A stretch of 64,000 nucleotides of DNA from Lachnospiraceae bacterium (GCA_017525525.1 JAFXSQ010000005.1:1-64000); one strand, 5' to 3'. Positions 1 through 9,008 are shown, counted from the stretch's first letter. Notes: generated by a model from the sequence alone, not told the origin. Translations and numbers: made by a program.

Positions 1-237
1 GATGAAAACAATTCAGAAGGAAAGCAAGAATGCTTAAATATTACCATTGTCTGCAACGAAATCAAAAACCTCGCAAAGCCTTACTACACTTGGCTTGCGA
101 GGTTTTTTGCTTGCGAAAAACTGTCAAAGACGGGATTATATTCTTTTGAACGAAGACTTTCAATAGATAGATTAGGCGAAGACGGAATGATGCGAAGATA
201 TGTGGTGAATCCGAAGTATAATAAAAAAAGGCGGTGA
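1..237 (+). other. Open frame at left edge, possible C-terminal fragment
   Basis: The plus strand is open in frame 1 from the first base to a TGA at 235-237 (78 codons, no start in the window). Its second half (…GLYSFERRLSIDRLGEDG…) looks protein-like and ends in a basic tail, KKRR. Against it, a strong terminator-shaped hairpin lies inside the frame at about 65-108, and a second frame (stop TAA at 35-37) ends just before that hairpin, which is the more usual place for a gene to finish. I recognise no family. It may be the tail of a plus-strand gene, a decayed gene, or chance. Confidence 0.22.
64..108 (+). terminator. Intrinsic terminator hairpin
   Basis: Inverted repeat AACCTCGCAAAGCC / GGCTTGCGAGGTT with one bulge and an 11-nt loop, followed by a run of six T on the plus strand. 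A-rich sequence on the other side means it could also act leftwards. It probably ends a plus-strand transcript entering from the left edge. Confidence 0.6.
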
Positions 238-267
238 ACCCTTATACTTCAAGGGGTTCCCGCCTTT
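223..267 (-). terminator. Terminator after tRNA-Arg
   Basis: On the minus strand, ten bases past the tRNA 3' end, the arms GGCGGGAACCCC and AGGGTTCACCGCC form a hairpin followed by seven or more T. This is the likely end of the tRNA-Arg transcript and possibly of the whole rimP-to-ribF operon. Confidence 0.75.
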
Positions 268-276
268 CAGGTTCTA

Positions 277-348
277 TGCGCCAGATAGGAATCGAACCTA
301 CGCACATGGCTCCGGAGGCCATTGCTCTATCCACTGAGCTACTAGCGC
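277..348 (-). tRNA. tRNA-Arg (anticodon CCG)
   Basis: A complete cloverleaf can be drawn on the minus strand: acceptor GCGCTAG paired with CTGGCGC (one G-U), D-arm GCTC…GAGC, anticodon stem ATGGC/GCCAT with loop CTCCGGA (anticodon CCG), and T-arm with TTCGATT. The discriminator is A and CCA is not encoded. It starts only 16 bases after the ribF stop with no visible promoter of its own, so it is probably processed from the upstream mRNA. It decodes the CGG arginine codon. Confidence 0.93.
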
Positions 349-364
349 CGATAATATGCGCCGG

Positions 365-1261
365 TTACCCGGCACGTGAAACAAGTTCTATTTTATCAAA
401 TTCTATCTGTTTTTTCAATTCTTCCAGGCTCTTAAATTTTATTTCTTTTCGAAGCTGCCTTAAAAAGCTTACCGTCACAGGCTTGCCGTAGGCATCCTCG
501 TGAAACCTGAGCAGGTGCGACTCCACCGTGACAACTCCCTCATCGGAAACCGTCGGGTTGCTGCCCACGTTTGTAAGTGACCGGTAATCTCTTCCGTCAA
601 GCGACACAAGGGTCTCGTACACTCCCGCCCCGGGAAGCAGCTTATCCTTCTCGGGAATCAGGTTGATCGTCGGAAAACCGATGGTCCTTCCCAGCTTCTT
701 TCCTTCCCTGACAACTCCGCTTATGGCATAAGGCCTGCCCAAAAGCTTGCCCGCCTCATCCACAGCTCCCTTAAGCAGTTCTTCTCTAATAAGGCTCGAG
801 CTTATCTCTCTTCCGTCTTCTTTAAGCTTTTCGTAGGCAATAAGGGAAAATGCATCGGAGTATCTCTTAAGCAGCTCGACATCTCCCCTTCTCTTGCTTC
901 CGAAGCAAAAGTCAGTGCCGCACACGACTACCTTCGCGCGAAGCTTTCTTATCAGAACCTTCTCGACAAACTCCTCGGCTTCCATAGCCTTGAAGTCATC
1001 GGAAAACGCGCACTCAACCAGCCCTTCCACGCCAAGCTCGCTTATTATCCGCGCGCGCTCGGGCATCAGGTTGATCACCTGCCTTCCGGGCATATTGATG
1101 GCAAAAACCAGTGAGCCAAGCTGCCTTTTAGCAGCCTCCTTCACAGTCCTCTCCACGAGCATCCTGTGGCCTAAGTGCATACCCTCGAACTTTCCTAAAG
1201 CGCACACCGTGCCCTGCATGAATTCGGTTCCTGTCAAACTGTCATAGTCGTAAATCGTCAT
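365..1261 (-). CDS. ribF: Bifunctional riboflavin kinase / FAD synthetase
   Basis: Converts riboflavin to FMN (kinase) and FMN to FAD (adenylyltransferase) in the cytoplasm. The N-terminal nucleotidyltransferase carries GKFEGMHLGH at residues 23-32 (usual form GxFDGxHxGH) and SSSLIR near 155, matching the ISSTxIR motif. The C-terminal kinase half has LGRTIGFPTIN near 190. The length, 298 aa, is normal. The ATG overlaps the truB stop by 4 bases (ATGA), so the pair is translationally coupled. It is the last protein gene of the rimP-to-ribF operon. In many Firmicutes rpsO follows ribF; here a tRNA does. Asp is replaced by Glu in the FDG motif, a conservative change. Confidence 0.95.
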   Translation of the reverse strand: MTIYDYDSLTGTEFMQGTVCALGKFEGMHLGHRMLVERTVKEAAKRQLGSLVFAINMPGRQVINLMPERARIISELGVEGLVECAFSDDFKAMEAEEFVEKVLIRKLRAKVVVCGTDFCFGSKRRGDVELLKRYSDAFSLIAYEKLKEDGREISSSLIREELLKGAVDEAGKLLGRPYAISGVVREGKKLGRTIGFPTINLIPEKDKLLPGAGVYETLVSLDGRDYRSLTNVGSNPTVSDEGVVTVESHLLRFHEDAYGKPVTVSFLRQLRKEIKFKSLEELKKQIEFDKIELVSRAG

Positions 1262-2181
1262 AAGAACATCCTGTAGGGAGTAAGCTCCCCCGAAGCTTCA
1301 TCATATTCATAAAGAGCCTTAAAGCCCTCGTCATCATATATCCTGTATATTGCGCCGTCTCTTTTCACATCCTGAAATTCCGGCCCGCCGTATATCGGAA
1401 GCAATACATTTTCTTTAAGCTTGTTGCCGTTTTTAAGGCTTTTAAACGCAGTCTCAGGAAGCGAGAACGCCTCATATTCTTTCAGCATGCTGTCAATCGG
1501 AAGCATGATGTCCGACAGCTTCCCATCCGAAACCAGAGCCGCTATCTCATCGAGCTTAAGCGCCTTCTCAACCTCAAAGCCGTAGACAAAGGTGCGCTTT
1601 AACGCAGTGAGCGTCGCATAACAGCCAAGTCTTCTTCCTATATCACGAATCAGACTCCTTATGTAAGTTCCCTTTGAACAGTGAACCGTGAAGCTGACAG
1701 CATCGCCGGCTACGCTAAATCCGCTTATATCATATATGCGCACATGCCTGGGTTTTCTCTCCACCTCTTTGCCCTGTCTTGCATATTCGTAGAGCTTCTT
1801 CCCGTCAATCTTGATTGCAGAGTACATGGGCGGCACCTGGTCATACTCACCGACAAAGTGATTGACAGCCTCCCTTATATCCCGCTCGGTAACCGAAGCG
1901 AGCACCTTAGGATTCGAAGTATTCACAACCTGCCCTGTTATATCCTCCGTATCGGTTTCAATCCCGAGCTTAAACTCCGCATAGTAATACTTGTCGCTCT
2001 CGGTAAGTATCCCGCACAGCTTGGTAGCCCTGCCCACGCAGACCGGAAGCACGCCCTCGGCCATGGGGTCCAAGGTACCGGTATGACCGATTTTCTTGGT
2101 TTTTAAGATACCCCTGAGCTTTGCAACCACATCAAAGGAGGTAAAGCCCTGCTCCTTGTACACATTGATAACACCATCCAT
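1258..2181 (-). CDS. truB: tRNA pseudouridine(55) synthase
   Basis: Makes pseudouridine 55 in the T-loop of elongator tRNAs. Typical N-terminus with GHTGTLDPMAEGVLP, where Asp38 is the catalytic residue, followed by VGRATKL and later CSKGTYIRSLIRDIG, both hallmarks of the family. The 307 residues match normal TruB size with a short C-terminal PUA-like extension. The start codon shares one base with the nrnA stop (TAATG). Its position between nrnA and ribF is the standard Firmicute arrangement. Confidence 0.96.
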   Translation of the reverse strand: MDGVINVYKEQGFTSFDVVAKLRGILKTKKIGHTGTLDPMAEGVLPVCVGRATKLCGILTESDKYYYAEFKLGIETDTEDITGQVVNTSNPKVLASVTERDIREAVNHFVGEYDQVPPMYSAIKIDGKKLYEYARQGKEVERKPRHVRIYDISGFSVAGDAVSFTVHCSKGTYIRSLIRDIGRRLGCYATLTALKRTFVYGFEVEKALKLDEIAALVSDGKLSDIMLPIDSMLKEYEAFSLPETAFKSLKNGNKLKENVLLPIYGGPEFQDVKRDGAIYRIYDDEGFKALYEYDEASGELTPYRMFL

Positions 2182-3122
2182 TAAAGCTGCTCCCCGGCCA
2201 TTTTAAGAACCTTTTCAAAAGCAGGCTCAAAATCATCGGCATTGAAGCCTGCTGCCCTTACGTGTCCGCCTCCTCCAAAATGCGTGGCGATAACACTCAC
2301 ATCAACCGTCCTTATGGATCTCAAGGAGAACTTCCACTCTTTTCCCGGAAGCCTGTAAGCGAACACAGCAACATCTATACCCTCGGTTACCCTTATCTTG
2401 TCAACTATGCCCTCCGTATCATCCTTGCCGGCGTTGAATTTCTCAAAGTCCTCATCATCAAGCTTTGTCATGATAAGCTTCCCGCCTAAAAAGAGCTTTG
2501 CATGAAGCAGCGCGTGTCCGGTAAGCAGGTTTTGATTATAGCTTACCTTGTAAAATGTATCGTCGATTATCTTCTGTGTGTCTAACCCCTTAGACATCAG
2601 AGCGCCCGCAATACGCATTGTATCCGGCGAGGTTGACTGATACTTAAATACGCCCGTATCATGAACTATCCCGAGGTAAAGCGCCTCTGCGCAGTTCCTG
2701 CTGATAAGGCTGTCATCCAGCAGCTTATATAAAACCTCACACGCTGACGAGGTATCCGGCTCGCATAAGAAGAAATCGCCGAAGCCCTCATTGCTCTTGT
2801 GATGGTCTACGCAGGCAGTCGTCTTCGCATTCCTGAATATAGGACCGAAATGCACATGCCTGTCCGTATCGCTGCAGTCAAGTGAAACCGCAAGGTCATA
2901 TACCTTATCCTCAAACTCGTGAACTATTCTTTCGACACCGCTTAAGAAGCCGAAGCTGTGCGGCAGCTCCTCTAAGTATACAACGGTTTCCTTATCCGGA
3001 TAGTTGTCGATTATGTAATTGTATAATCCGAGGCAGGAACCCGCGCAGTCCCCGTCAGGCTTGGTATGCCCGAGTATCGCTACCGAATGCGCCTGCTCGA
3101 TCATCTCAATCAGCTTGTTCAT
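2181..3122 (-). CDS. nrnA: DHH/DHHA1 nanoRNase / pAp phosphatase
   Basis: Bifunctional oligoribonuclease and 3'-phosphoadenosine 5'-phosphate phosphatase: degrades 2-5-mers left by RNA decay and recycles pAp. All catalytic DHH motifs are visible: GHTKPDGDCAGS (about 18-29), LDCSD (about 82), CVDHHKS (about 104) and GIVHDTG. The C-terminal DHHA1 domain has GGGHVRAAG for RNA binding. Length is 313 aa. Its start overlaps the end of rbfA by 17 bases, indicating coupled translation in the ribosome-maturation operon. Confidence 0.94.
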   Translation of the reverse strand: MNKLIEMIEQAHSVAILGHTKPDGDCAGSCLGLYNYIIDNYPDKETVVYLEELPHSFGFLSGVERIVHEFEDKVYDLAVSLDCSDTDRHVHFGPIFRNAKTTACVDHHKSNEGFGDFFLCEPDTSSACEVLYKLLDDSLISRNCAEALYLGIVHDTGVFKYQSTSPDTMRIAGALMSKGLDTQKIIDDTFYKVSYNQNLLTGHALLHAKLFLGGKLIMTKLDDEDFEKFNAGKDDTEGIVDKIRVTEGIDVAVFAYRLPGKEWKFSLRSIRTVDVSVIATHFGGGGHVRAAGFNADDFEPAFEKVLKMAGEQL

Positions 3123-3474
3123 CCTTTGCTATTACCTCATCTATCTTCTTTGACATCTCTATACCGTATCTGATGGAATTATCAAGCACAAAGGTAAGCT
3201 CGGGGGTATTTCTTAAGTTCACAGAGGCTGCAAGCTCGCGCCTTATGTAGCCACTTGCGGACTTTAAGCCCGCTAAGGTCTCCTCTCCGGCCTCCTCGTC
3301 CCCGAGTACACTTATATATGCCTTGCAGAACTTTAAGTCCTGCGTTACCTCCACATCAGTCACCGTAGTCATGGGACTGATGCGGGGATCCTTTATCTCA
3401 CTCGAGATAATGCGCGAAAGCTCGCGCCTTACCTCTGAGTTTATCCTTTCATTTTTGTGTCCGGATTTTTTCAT
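3106..3474 (-). CDS. rbfA: 30S ribosome-binding factor
   Basis: A KH-fold protein that binds the pre-30S subunit near helix 1 of 16S rRNA during late maturation and cold adaptation. The 122-aa sequence shows the family signature: basic N-terminus (HKNERINSEVRRELSRII), DPRISPMTTVTDVEVTQDL and the KH-like …AYISVLGDEE… segment. The ATG follows the infB stop directly (TAGATG, no spacer), so its ribosome-binding site lies inside the end of infB. Confidence 0.95.
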   Translation of the reverse strand: MKKSGHKNERINSEVRRELSRIISSEIKDPRISPMTTVTDVEVTQDLKFCKAYISVLGDEEAGEETLAGLKSASGYIRRELAASVNLRNTPELTFVLDNSIRYGIEMSKKIDEVIAKDEQAD

Positions 3475-6270
3475 CTATCTCGGAACCTCCTCCATGATAT
3501 AAGCCTCGATCTGGTCTTCCTCCTTAATATCGTTGAAGCCCTCCATTACAAGTCCGCACTCGAAGCCCGACTTAACCTCCTTCACATCGTCCTTAAATCT
3601 CTTAAGTGATGCAAGCGGTCCCTCGAATATCTGCTCGCCCTCTCTTGTAATACGAACCTTACAGCCACGCTGGATTACTCCGTCAAGCACATAAGAACCC
3701 GCTATGGTTCCTATTACAGAAGCCTTGAATACCTGTCTTACCTCTGCATGGCCTATAACCTTCTCCTCGAAGATAGGATCGAGCATACCCTTCATGGCTG
3801 CCTCGATATCCTCTATCGCATTGTATATAACTCTGTAAAGTCTGATGTCAACCTTCTCGCGCTCGGCAACATCCTTAGCCTGGTTGTCAGGTCTGATGTT
3901 AAAGCCGATAATAATCGCATTTGAAGCCGACGCAAGTATAACATCACTCTCATTTATGGCTCCAACACCCGAGTGGATGCACTTAACCGATACCTCTTCG
4001 TTGGAAAGCTTTAAGAGACTTGTTTTAAGTGCCTCCACGGAGCCCTGAACATCGGCCTTGATGATAAGGTTGAGCTCCTTGACATTGCCCTCCTGTATCT
4101 TGTTGTAGAGGTCGTCAAGCGACATGTGAGACTTGGTGTCCGCGATAAGCTTCTCCTTGCCTCTCGAGATAAATGCATCGCTTATCGTCCTTGCTTCCTT
4201 CTCATTGTCAACAGCCATGCATATCTCACCTGACTGCGGCACGCCGTTAAGTCCGAGTATCTCGACCGGAGTAGAAGGACCTGCCTCCTTAACACGGCGC
4301 TGCTTATCGTCGAACATGGCTCTTATCTTACCGTGCACATCGCCGATAGCCACATAATCGCCCACGTGAAGAGTACCCTTCTGAACAAGTATGGTCGCAA
4401 CCGGACCTCGTCCCTTATCAAGCTGAGCCTCTATTACTATTCCTCTTGCCTTACGCTTCTTGTTGGCCTTTAATTCAAGGATCTCAGCGGTAAGAATTAT
4501 CATCTCAAGCAGGTTATCGATACCCTCTTTTGTATGCGCCGATACCGGACAGAATATGGTTGAACCGCCCCAATCCTCCGATACAAGCTCGTACTCCATA
4601 AGCTCCTGCTTAACACGCTCAATATTGGCGCTTTCCTTATCTATCTTATTTATGGCAACAATTATTTCAATTCCCGCAGCCCTTGCATGGTTTATAGCCT
4701 CAACCGTCTGAGGCATAACGCCGTCGTCGGCGGCAACCACAAGGATTGCGATATCGGTGCTCTGCGCGCCACGCATACGCATAGCGGTAAATGCTTCGTG
4801 TCCCGGAGTATCAAGGAAGGTAATCTTCTGTCCGTTGATCTTAACGACAGATGCGCCTATGTGCTGTGTGATACCGCCTGCCTCGCCCTCGGTAACCGAA
4901 GAGTTCCTTATAGCATCGAGAAGCGAAGTCTTACCATGGTCTACATGTCCCATAACGCAGACTACAGGAGGTCTTGCAGTCATTGTTGACTCGTCCTCTT
5001 CTTCCTCCTTTAAAAGCTCCTCTATAACATCTACCTTCTCCTCTTCCTCAGAAATGTAGTTGTACTCAAGAGCTATCTCCGCTGCCTCTTCAAAGTTAAG
5101 GTCTGAATTAACGTTGTAAACCTTTCCGGCCATAAAGAGCTTCTTGATAAGCTGTGATACCGGAACCTTAATCTTAGCCGCAAGCTCTGAAAGCGAAAGC
5201 ACCTCCGGAAGCGTAACGGTCTTGATTACCGGCTCAACCGGCTTTGGCTCGGGCTTTTTAACCTCCGGCTTCTTAGCGTTAACCTCTTCTCTCTTGCGGT
5301 TGTTCTTTAAATCCTTACGGTTGTTTCTTCCGTCGAATACGGATACCCTGTTCTTCTTCTCATCCTTCTTCTGGAGCTTCTTGTCTCTTGCGCGCTTATC
5401 CTCAGCCCTTCTGTCGCCTGCATCAACATTTGCTACAGGCTTGTCGACACGGGGTCTTCTGTCGCCCTGAGGCTTTCTGTCGGCATCCCTGTCCTTATCC
5501 ATAAAGCGGCGATCCTTGTCAAAGCCGGGCTTTCCGTCTCTTCTTCTGTCATCTGACGGCCTTCTGTCACCCTGAGGTCTGTCGCCCTGAGGTCTTCTGT
5601 CACCCTGGGGTCTGTCGCCCTGGGGCCTTCTGTCGCCGTCACGTCTGTCGCCCTGGGGCCTTCTGTCACCCTGGGGTCTGTCGCCCTGGGGCCTTCTGTC
5701 ACCGTCGCGTCTGTCGCCCTGGGGTCTCCTGTCGCCGTCACGTCTGTCGCCCTGGGGCCTTCTGTCGCCGTCGCGTCTCCTGTCGTCAAAGCGGCGAATC
5801 TCCACATTTTTCTTCTCGGGAGCCTTATCCGAAGGCTTTGCTTCCGCAGGCTTATTCTCGGCAGGCCTTGCTCCGTTATTCTTATCATTTGCGGGCTTTG
5901 CCTCAACCGGCTTCTTTTCCTCCGGCTTTGCTTCCACAGGCTTCTTCTCGACTGCCTTTTTCTCTGCGGGCTTTACTTCCGCAGCCTTCTTCTCGACAGG
6001 CTTTGCTTCTGCAGGCTTATTCTCCGCCGGCTTTTTGTCCGCTGCTTTCTTATCCGCAGCCGCCTTCTTCTCGGCGTTCTTCGCCTCAATCAGTGACTTA
6101 TCGGACGTCTTGTAATATATGTCTCTTATGTACTTTATCAAATCCTCGCTCACATTGCTTGCCGCAACAAGAGCATCGTTCTTCTTGTTAAGTATTTTTA
6201 AAAGCTCGCTGCTTGCTATCGTCCTTCCGAGGTCATTCGATAATTCCTTTGCAAGTTCTCTAACTCTCAT
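3475..6270 (-). CDS. infB: Translation initiation factor IF-2 with repeat-rich N-terminus
   Basis: GTPase that delivers fMet-tRNA to the 30S subunit and promotes subunit joining. Residues 1-50 form the IF2_N helical domain. About 70-150 is a Lys/Ala/Pro/Glu repeat (variants of EKKPAEAKP), and about 160-280 is an Arg/Gly/Asp/Gln repeat ([17 protein letters not shown] type); both look disordered. A second IF2_N copy sits near 365-410. The G domain begins near 440: GHVDHGKTS (G1), GGITQHIG (G2), DTPGH (G3), NKID (G4). Domains II, III and the initiator-tRNA-binding C-terminus follow and look complete. GGAGG lies 8 bases before the ATG. The repeats are encoded by near-identical DNA units at about 5560-5790, which also keeps other frames open. 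Confidence 0.97.
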   Translation of the reverse strand: MRVRELAKELSNDLGRTIASSELLKILNKKNDALVAASNVSEDLIKYIRDIYYKTSDKSLIEAKNAEKKAAADKKAADKKPAENKPAEAKPVEKKAAEVKPAEKKAVEKKPVEAKPEEKKPVEAKPANDKNNGARPAENKPAEAKPSDKAPEKKNVEIRRFDDRRRDGDRRPQGDRRDGDRRPQGDRRDGDRRPQGDRPQGDRRPQGDRRDGDRRPQGDRPQGDRRPQGDRPQGDRRPSDDRRRDGKPGFDKDRRFMDKDRDADRKPQGDRRPRVDKPVANVDAGDRRAEDKRARDKKLQKKDEKKNRVSVFDGRNNRKDLKNNRKREEVNAKKPEVKKPEPKPVEPVIKTVTLPEVLSLSELAAKIKVPVSQLIKKLFMAGKVYNVNSDLNFEEAAEIALEYNYISEEEEKVDVIEELLKEEEEDESTMTARPPVVCVMGHVDHGKTSLLDAIRNSSVTEGEAGGITQHIGASVVKINGQKITFLDTPGHEAFTAMRMRGAQSTDIAILVVAADDGVMPQTVEAINHARAAGIEIIVAINKIDKESANIERVKQELMEYELVSEDWGGSTIFCPVSAHTKEGIDNLLEMIILTAEILELKANKKRKARGIVIEAQLDKGRGPVATILVQKGTLHVGDYVAIGDVHGKIRAMFDDKQRRVKEAGPSTPVEILGLNGVPQSGEICMAVDNEKEARTISDAFISRGKEKLIADTKSHMSLDDLYNKIQEGNVKELNLIIKADVQGSVEALKTSLLKLSNEEVSVKCIHSGVGAINESDVILASASNAIIIGFNIRPDNQAKDVAEREKVDIRLYRVIYNAIEDIEAAMKGMLDPIFEEKVIGHAEVRQVFKASVIGTIAGSYVLDGVIQRGCKVRITREGEQIFEGPLASLKRFKDDVKEVKSGFECGLVMEGFNDIKEEDQIEAYIMEEVPR

Positions 6271-6283
6271 TCATTGCACCTCC

Positions 6284-6357
6284 TAAGACTCTTCGCTTCG
6301 CGTAAGAACTGACACATCGTGTCATTCTTATGGCTTCGTCCCGAAGAATCTTTTCAT
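6284..6357. repeat. Dispersed palindromic repeat, copy 1 (ylxQ-infB gap)
   Basis: Nested palindrome: outer arms AGACTCTTCG and CGAAGAATCT, inner arms TGACAC / GTGTCA. It lies just upstream of infB, between ylxQ and infB. It matches the other copies listed in this window in the AAGAnTCTTCGCTTCGC half and the TGTCATTC half. Confidence 0.7.
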
Positions 6358-6366
6358 ACTCTACTC

Positions 6367-6684
6367 TTACACTTCCATGCTCAGGGCTTTGATGATACCA
6401 TCCGCAAATCCCTTATCAAGTATAGCCAGTGTCATACGGCTTTCCTTGCCTATCTGCCTTCCCAGGGTTTCCCCGGTTCCGCAGACCTTTACAGGAACGT
6501 CATAGTAATGGCTTTTATTAGTGAATTTTTCACGTGTGTTGGCAGATGCATCCCCGGCGATAATTACCAGACATGCCTCCCCGGTCTGGAGCGCCTTTTC
6601 AGTCATAAATCCTCCGCTTGCGACCTTTCCGGCCTTTGCAGCCATGGACAGCAGCCCCATAACCTTTTTATTCACATCATTCAT
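6367..6684 (-). CDS. ylxQ: L7Ae-family RNA-binding protein YlxQ
   Basis: Small (105 aa) member of the L7Ae/L30e fold, which binds kink-turn RNA. Features seen: …GLLSMAAKAGKVASGG…, typical of the YlxQ N-terminus, and the hydrophobic …LVIIAGDASANTREKF… core. It lies between rnpM and infB as in Bacillus. The precise role is not settled; ribosome association is the usual assumption. It overlaps rnpM by 8 bases. Confidence 0.9.
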   Translation of the reverse strand: MNDVNKKVMGLLSMAAKAGKVASGGFMTEKALQTGEACLVIIAGDASANTREKFTNKSHYYDVPVKVCGTGETLGRQIGKESRMTLAILDKGFADGIIKALSMEV

Positions 6685-6940
6685 CTTTTAATACCTTTTC
6701 AAGTTCTTTATACAGGGACTCCGGTATGGCAGTCTTAAGGCTTTTTTCAAGACCTCTCTTCTTCTTTGCCTCTCCTATGCATTTCTCATCCTTGCATATA
6801 TAGGCTCCCCTTCCGTTTGACCTGCCGGTTTTATCCAGCTCAATCGCGCCTTCGGGAGTTCTTATCACTCTTAAGAGTTCCCCTTTGCTTTTTTCCTGCC
6901 TGCACACCACACAGGTTCTGACCGGTGTCTCCTTACCCAT
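6677..6940 (-). CDS. rnpM: YlxR / RnpM, DUF448 RNA-binding protein
   Basis: An 87-aa DUF448 protein. The family motif RTCVVCRQEKSKGEL occurs at residues 8-22, followed by GRSNGRGAYIC in the middle. Characterised homologues bind the RNase P RNA and modulate its activity, hence the name RnpM. The start is 2 bases after the nusA stop and the end overlaps ylxQ, so it belongs to the nusA-infB operon. Confidence 0.92.
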   Translation of the reverse strand: MGKETPVRTCVVCRQEKSKGELLRVIRTPEGAIELDKTGRSNGRGAYICKDEKCIGEAKKKRGLEKSLKTAIPESLYKELEKVLKDE

Positions 6941-6942
6941 TA

Positions 6943-8160
6943 CTACTCCTCTTCGTCTCCGCTATCATCGAGACCGTCGATTTCATCCTTGAACTCCTCG
7001 ACCGATTTTAACTCAACATCGTCGTCATAGTCCCCGGCATCCTCCGTATCATCGTAATAACCTTCGTCGTCATACTCTTCATCATACTCTTCATCGTAGT
7101 CATCATAGCCTATGCCGAGGCTCTTAGCCTGCGACTCACTCTTGATGTCTATCTTGTAGCCCGTAAGCCTTACCGCAAGTCTTGCGTTCTGACCTTCCTT
7201 ACCGATTGCAAGCGAGAGCTGATCCTCGGGAACAACAACCTTTGCAGACCTCTCATCCTCGTCCACCTTAACCCAGAGGACATCCGAGGGGCTCAAAGCG
7301 TTCTTGATGTAAACCGCCGGATCATCGTCATAGTTTATGACGTCTATCTTCTCACCCTTTAAATCGTCAACCACATTGTTTACTCTGTTGCCGGCGAGAC
7401 CGACGCATGCTCCGACCGGATCCACATTCGGATCATTGGAACGAACGGCAATCTTGCTTCTTGAACCCGGCTCACGAGCTATGCTCATGATCTCCACGGT
7501 ACCGTCCGCAATCTCGGCAACCTCTTTCTCAAAGAGCTTTCTCACAAGGTCCGGATGTGTTCTTGAAACAAGAATCCTGAAGCCCTTTGTGCTCTTCTTA
7601 ACCTCAACCACATAGAGCTTTATTCTGTCTCCGACCTTGTACTTCTCACCCTTTACCTGCTCATTTTCGTTGAGCACAGTGTCTGTTCTCTCATCAAGTG
7701 AAATGTTGATATTGTTACCGGAAAATCTCTGAACCACTCCGGTGATTATATCCTTCTGCTTATCCGCGAACTTGCCGTAGATGGCGTCGCGCTCGCTCTC
7801 CTTTATAGCCTGAACGATTATGCTTCTTGCCTTCTGAGCTGCAATTCTTCCGAATTCCTTTGACCTGACCTCGGTCGTGAGGTACTCGCCCGCAACACTG
7901 TCCTTATCCATTGCCAGGGCCTTTGTAAGGGAAATCTGCGCCTTGTCGTCGGTAAGCTCATCATCCTCGACTATAAGCCTCTTCTGGTACACCGAGAGAT
8001 CTCCTGTCTCCCTGTCCATGGTCACCTCATACTCGGCTCCCTTGCCAAAATCCTTCTCGCAGGCGGTTACTATCGACTTTTCGATAGCCGACATAATAAC
8101 TTCCTTGCTTATATTCTTCTCCTTTTCAAGTTGATTTAATGCTTCGATTATCTCTGACAT
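6943..8160 (-). CDS. nusA: Transcription factor NusA with acidic tail
   Basis: Regulates pausing, termination and antitermination by RNA polymerase. Order of domains: N-terminal RNAP-binding domain (about 1-125), S1 (about 135-200), KH1 and KH2 (about 205-345) with VGACVGLAGNRV and SLAIGKEGQNARLAVRLTG. After residue 345 comes a tail of about 60 residues dominated by Asp, Glu and Tyr (repeated DEEYDEEYDDEG type). The tail is not the E. coli-type AR repeat; it is probably disordered and may mimic nucleic acid. GGAGGA lies just before the ATG. Confidence 0.96.
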   Translation of the reverse strand: MSEIIEALNQLEKEKNISKEVIMSAIEKSIVTACEKDFGKGAEYEVTMDRETGDLSVYQKRLIVEDDELTDDKAQISLTKALAMDKDSVAGEYLTTEVRSKEFGRIAAQKARSIIVQAIKESERDAIYGKFADKQKDIITGVVQRFSGNNINISLDERTDTVLNENEQVKGEKYKVGDRIKLYVVEVKKSTKGFRILVSRTHPDLVRKLFEKEVAEIADGTVEIMSIAREPGSRSKIAVRSNDPNVDPVGACVGLAGNRVNNVVDDLKGEKIDVINYDDDPAVYIKNALSPSDVLWVKVDEDERSAKVVVPEDQLSLAIGKEGQNARLAVRLTGYKIDIKSESQAKSLGIGYDDYDEEYDEEYDDEGYYDDTEDAGDYDDDVELKSVEEFKDEIDGLDDSGDEEE

Positions 8161-8164
8161 ATCT

Positions 8165-8292
8165 TCCTCCTTAAATATGTAATTGCGCGATTCGTAAACG
8201 AATCTTTCCCAGTCTTATGTCATAAGGAATCCACCGCTTCGCGGTATCCCTTATGACGAAAGTCGGTGCGATGCAAAATTATGACTTCGTCA
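8165..8292. other. Array of three hairpins between rimP and nusA
   Basis: The 145-bp gap holds three inverted repeats in tandem: GATTCGT aa ACGAATC (about 8189-8204); GTCATAAGG … CCTTATGAC enclosing ACCGC/GCGGT (about 8217-8255); and GGTGCGA…TTATGAC gaa GTCATAA…TCGCACC (about 8262-8300). None is followed by a clear T-run on the minus strand, so they do not look like plain terminators. They could be processing or pausing structures in the nusA leader, or relics of the dispersed repeat family. Confidence 0.55.
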
Positions 8293-8305
8293 TAATCGCA
8301 CCTCC

Positions 8306-8782
8306 CTATCCTTCAATAAAGCTTAATCTAATGGTTGCAATATTGTTTTTATCTATATCAAGCTTTTCTAAAGCTTCGTTTTCAAATGTAACGCTGACCG
8401 AGTTCTCGTCCGCAGCCTCAAGTATGCCTGAGAACTCCTTGCCGTACTTATCAATGGCCTTGTAGAGCTTCACATCCACCTGTCTTCCTATGCTATTGGC
8501 AAAGTCCCTCTCAGACTTAAGCTGCCTTGTAAGTCCCGGCGAGCTTACCTCAAGGATATATGCATCCTTAAGCTTATCCTCCTCGTCAAGCTTTGCCTCA
8601 AGCGCCCTGCTTACAGTGACACAATCGTCGATGGTTATGCCCTCCTCCTTGTCCGCAAAGACTCTTAAGTAATAGTCCTGACCTTCCTTCACATACTCCA
8701 CATCCCAGAGCTTAAGGTTGTTTGCCTCAAGGATCGGAGTGACCAGCTGTTCGCAGTACTCTTCAATTTCCTTTTTCTTCAT
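8306..8782 (-). CDS. rimP: Ribosome maturation factor RimP
   Basis: Needed for 30S subunit assembly, binding near the ribosomal protein S12/S5 region. The 158-aa protein has the two-domain pattern: N-terminal alpha/beta domain with LWDVEYVKEGQDYYLRVF and DDCVTVSRALEAKLD, then …YILEVSSPGLTRQLK… and a C-terminal SH3-like domain. It is first in the rimP-nusA-rnpM-ylxQ-infB operon. A GAAAGG sequence 9-10 bases before the ATG is the likely ribosome-binding site. Confidence 0.95.
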   Translation of the reverse strand: MKKKEIEEYCEQLVTPILEANNLKLWDVEYVKEGQDYYLRVFADKEEGITIDDCVTVSRALEAKLDEEDKLKDAYILEVSSPGLTRQLKSERDFANSIGRQVDVKLYKAIDKYGKEFSGILEAADENSVSVTFENEALEKLDIDKNNIATIRLSFIEG

Positions 8783-8797
8783 AATATACGCCTTTCT

Positions 8798-8952
8798 TAT
8801 TAAGAATCTTCACTTCGCGTAAGAAACGAAACCCTCGTGTCATTCTGAGGGCGAGGAGGACGCAAATGACAAAGTCATTTCTTGCATGCGTTCCGACGAC
8901 AGGACACGACTACCAGTCGTGTCAATACCTCAGCTCCCGAAGAATCTTTTTC
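8798..8952. repeat. Dispersed palindromic repeat, long copy 2
   Basis: Outer arms AAGAATCTTCACTTCGC and CCGAAGAATCTTTT enclose a GTGTCATTCTGAGGG segment, the 7-bp palindrome AAATGAC aaa GTCATTT, and the perfect 9-bp hairpin GACACGACT acc AGTCGTGTC. This is the longest version of the repeat in the window and fills much of the 356-bp gap (8783-9138) between rimP and ackA. The short minus-strand frame within this gap (8922-9119) has no family features and I do not accept it as a gene. Confidence 0.65.
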
Positions 8953-9008
8953 ACACCTTGCACTACCTGTAGGCCATTTTCACCAATCAAGCGTGCGCCT
9001 AAAACAAG

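Noticed and set aside
5560-5790. Short regularly repeated units resembling a CRISPR array
   Set aside because: The units are in frame within infB, have no unique spacers, and encode DRRPQG-type protein repeats; no cas genes are in the window.
5433-5906. 157-codon minus-strand frame inside infB
   Set aside because: It is an alternative frame through the IF-2 DNA repeats (ATEGPRATD-type repeats), kept open by the repeat unit itself.
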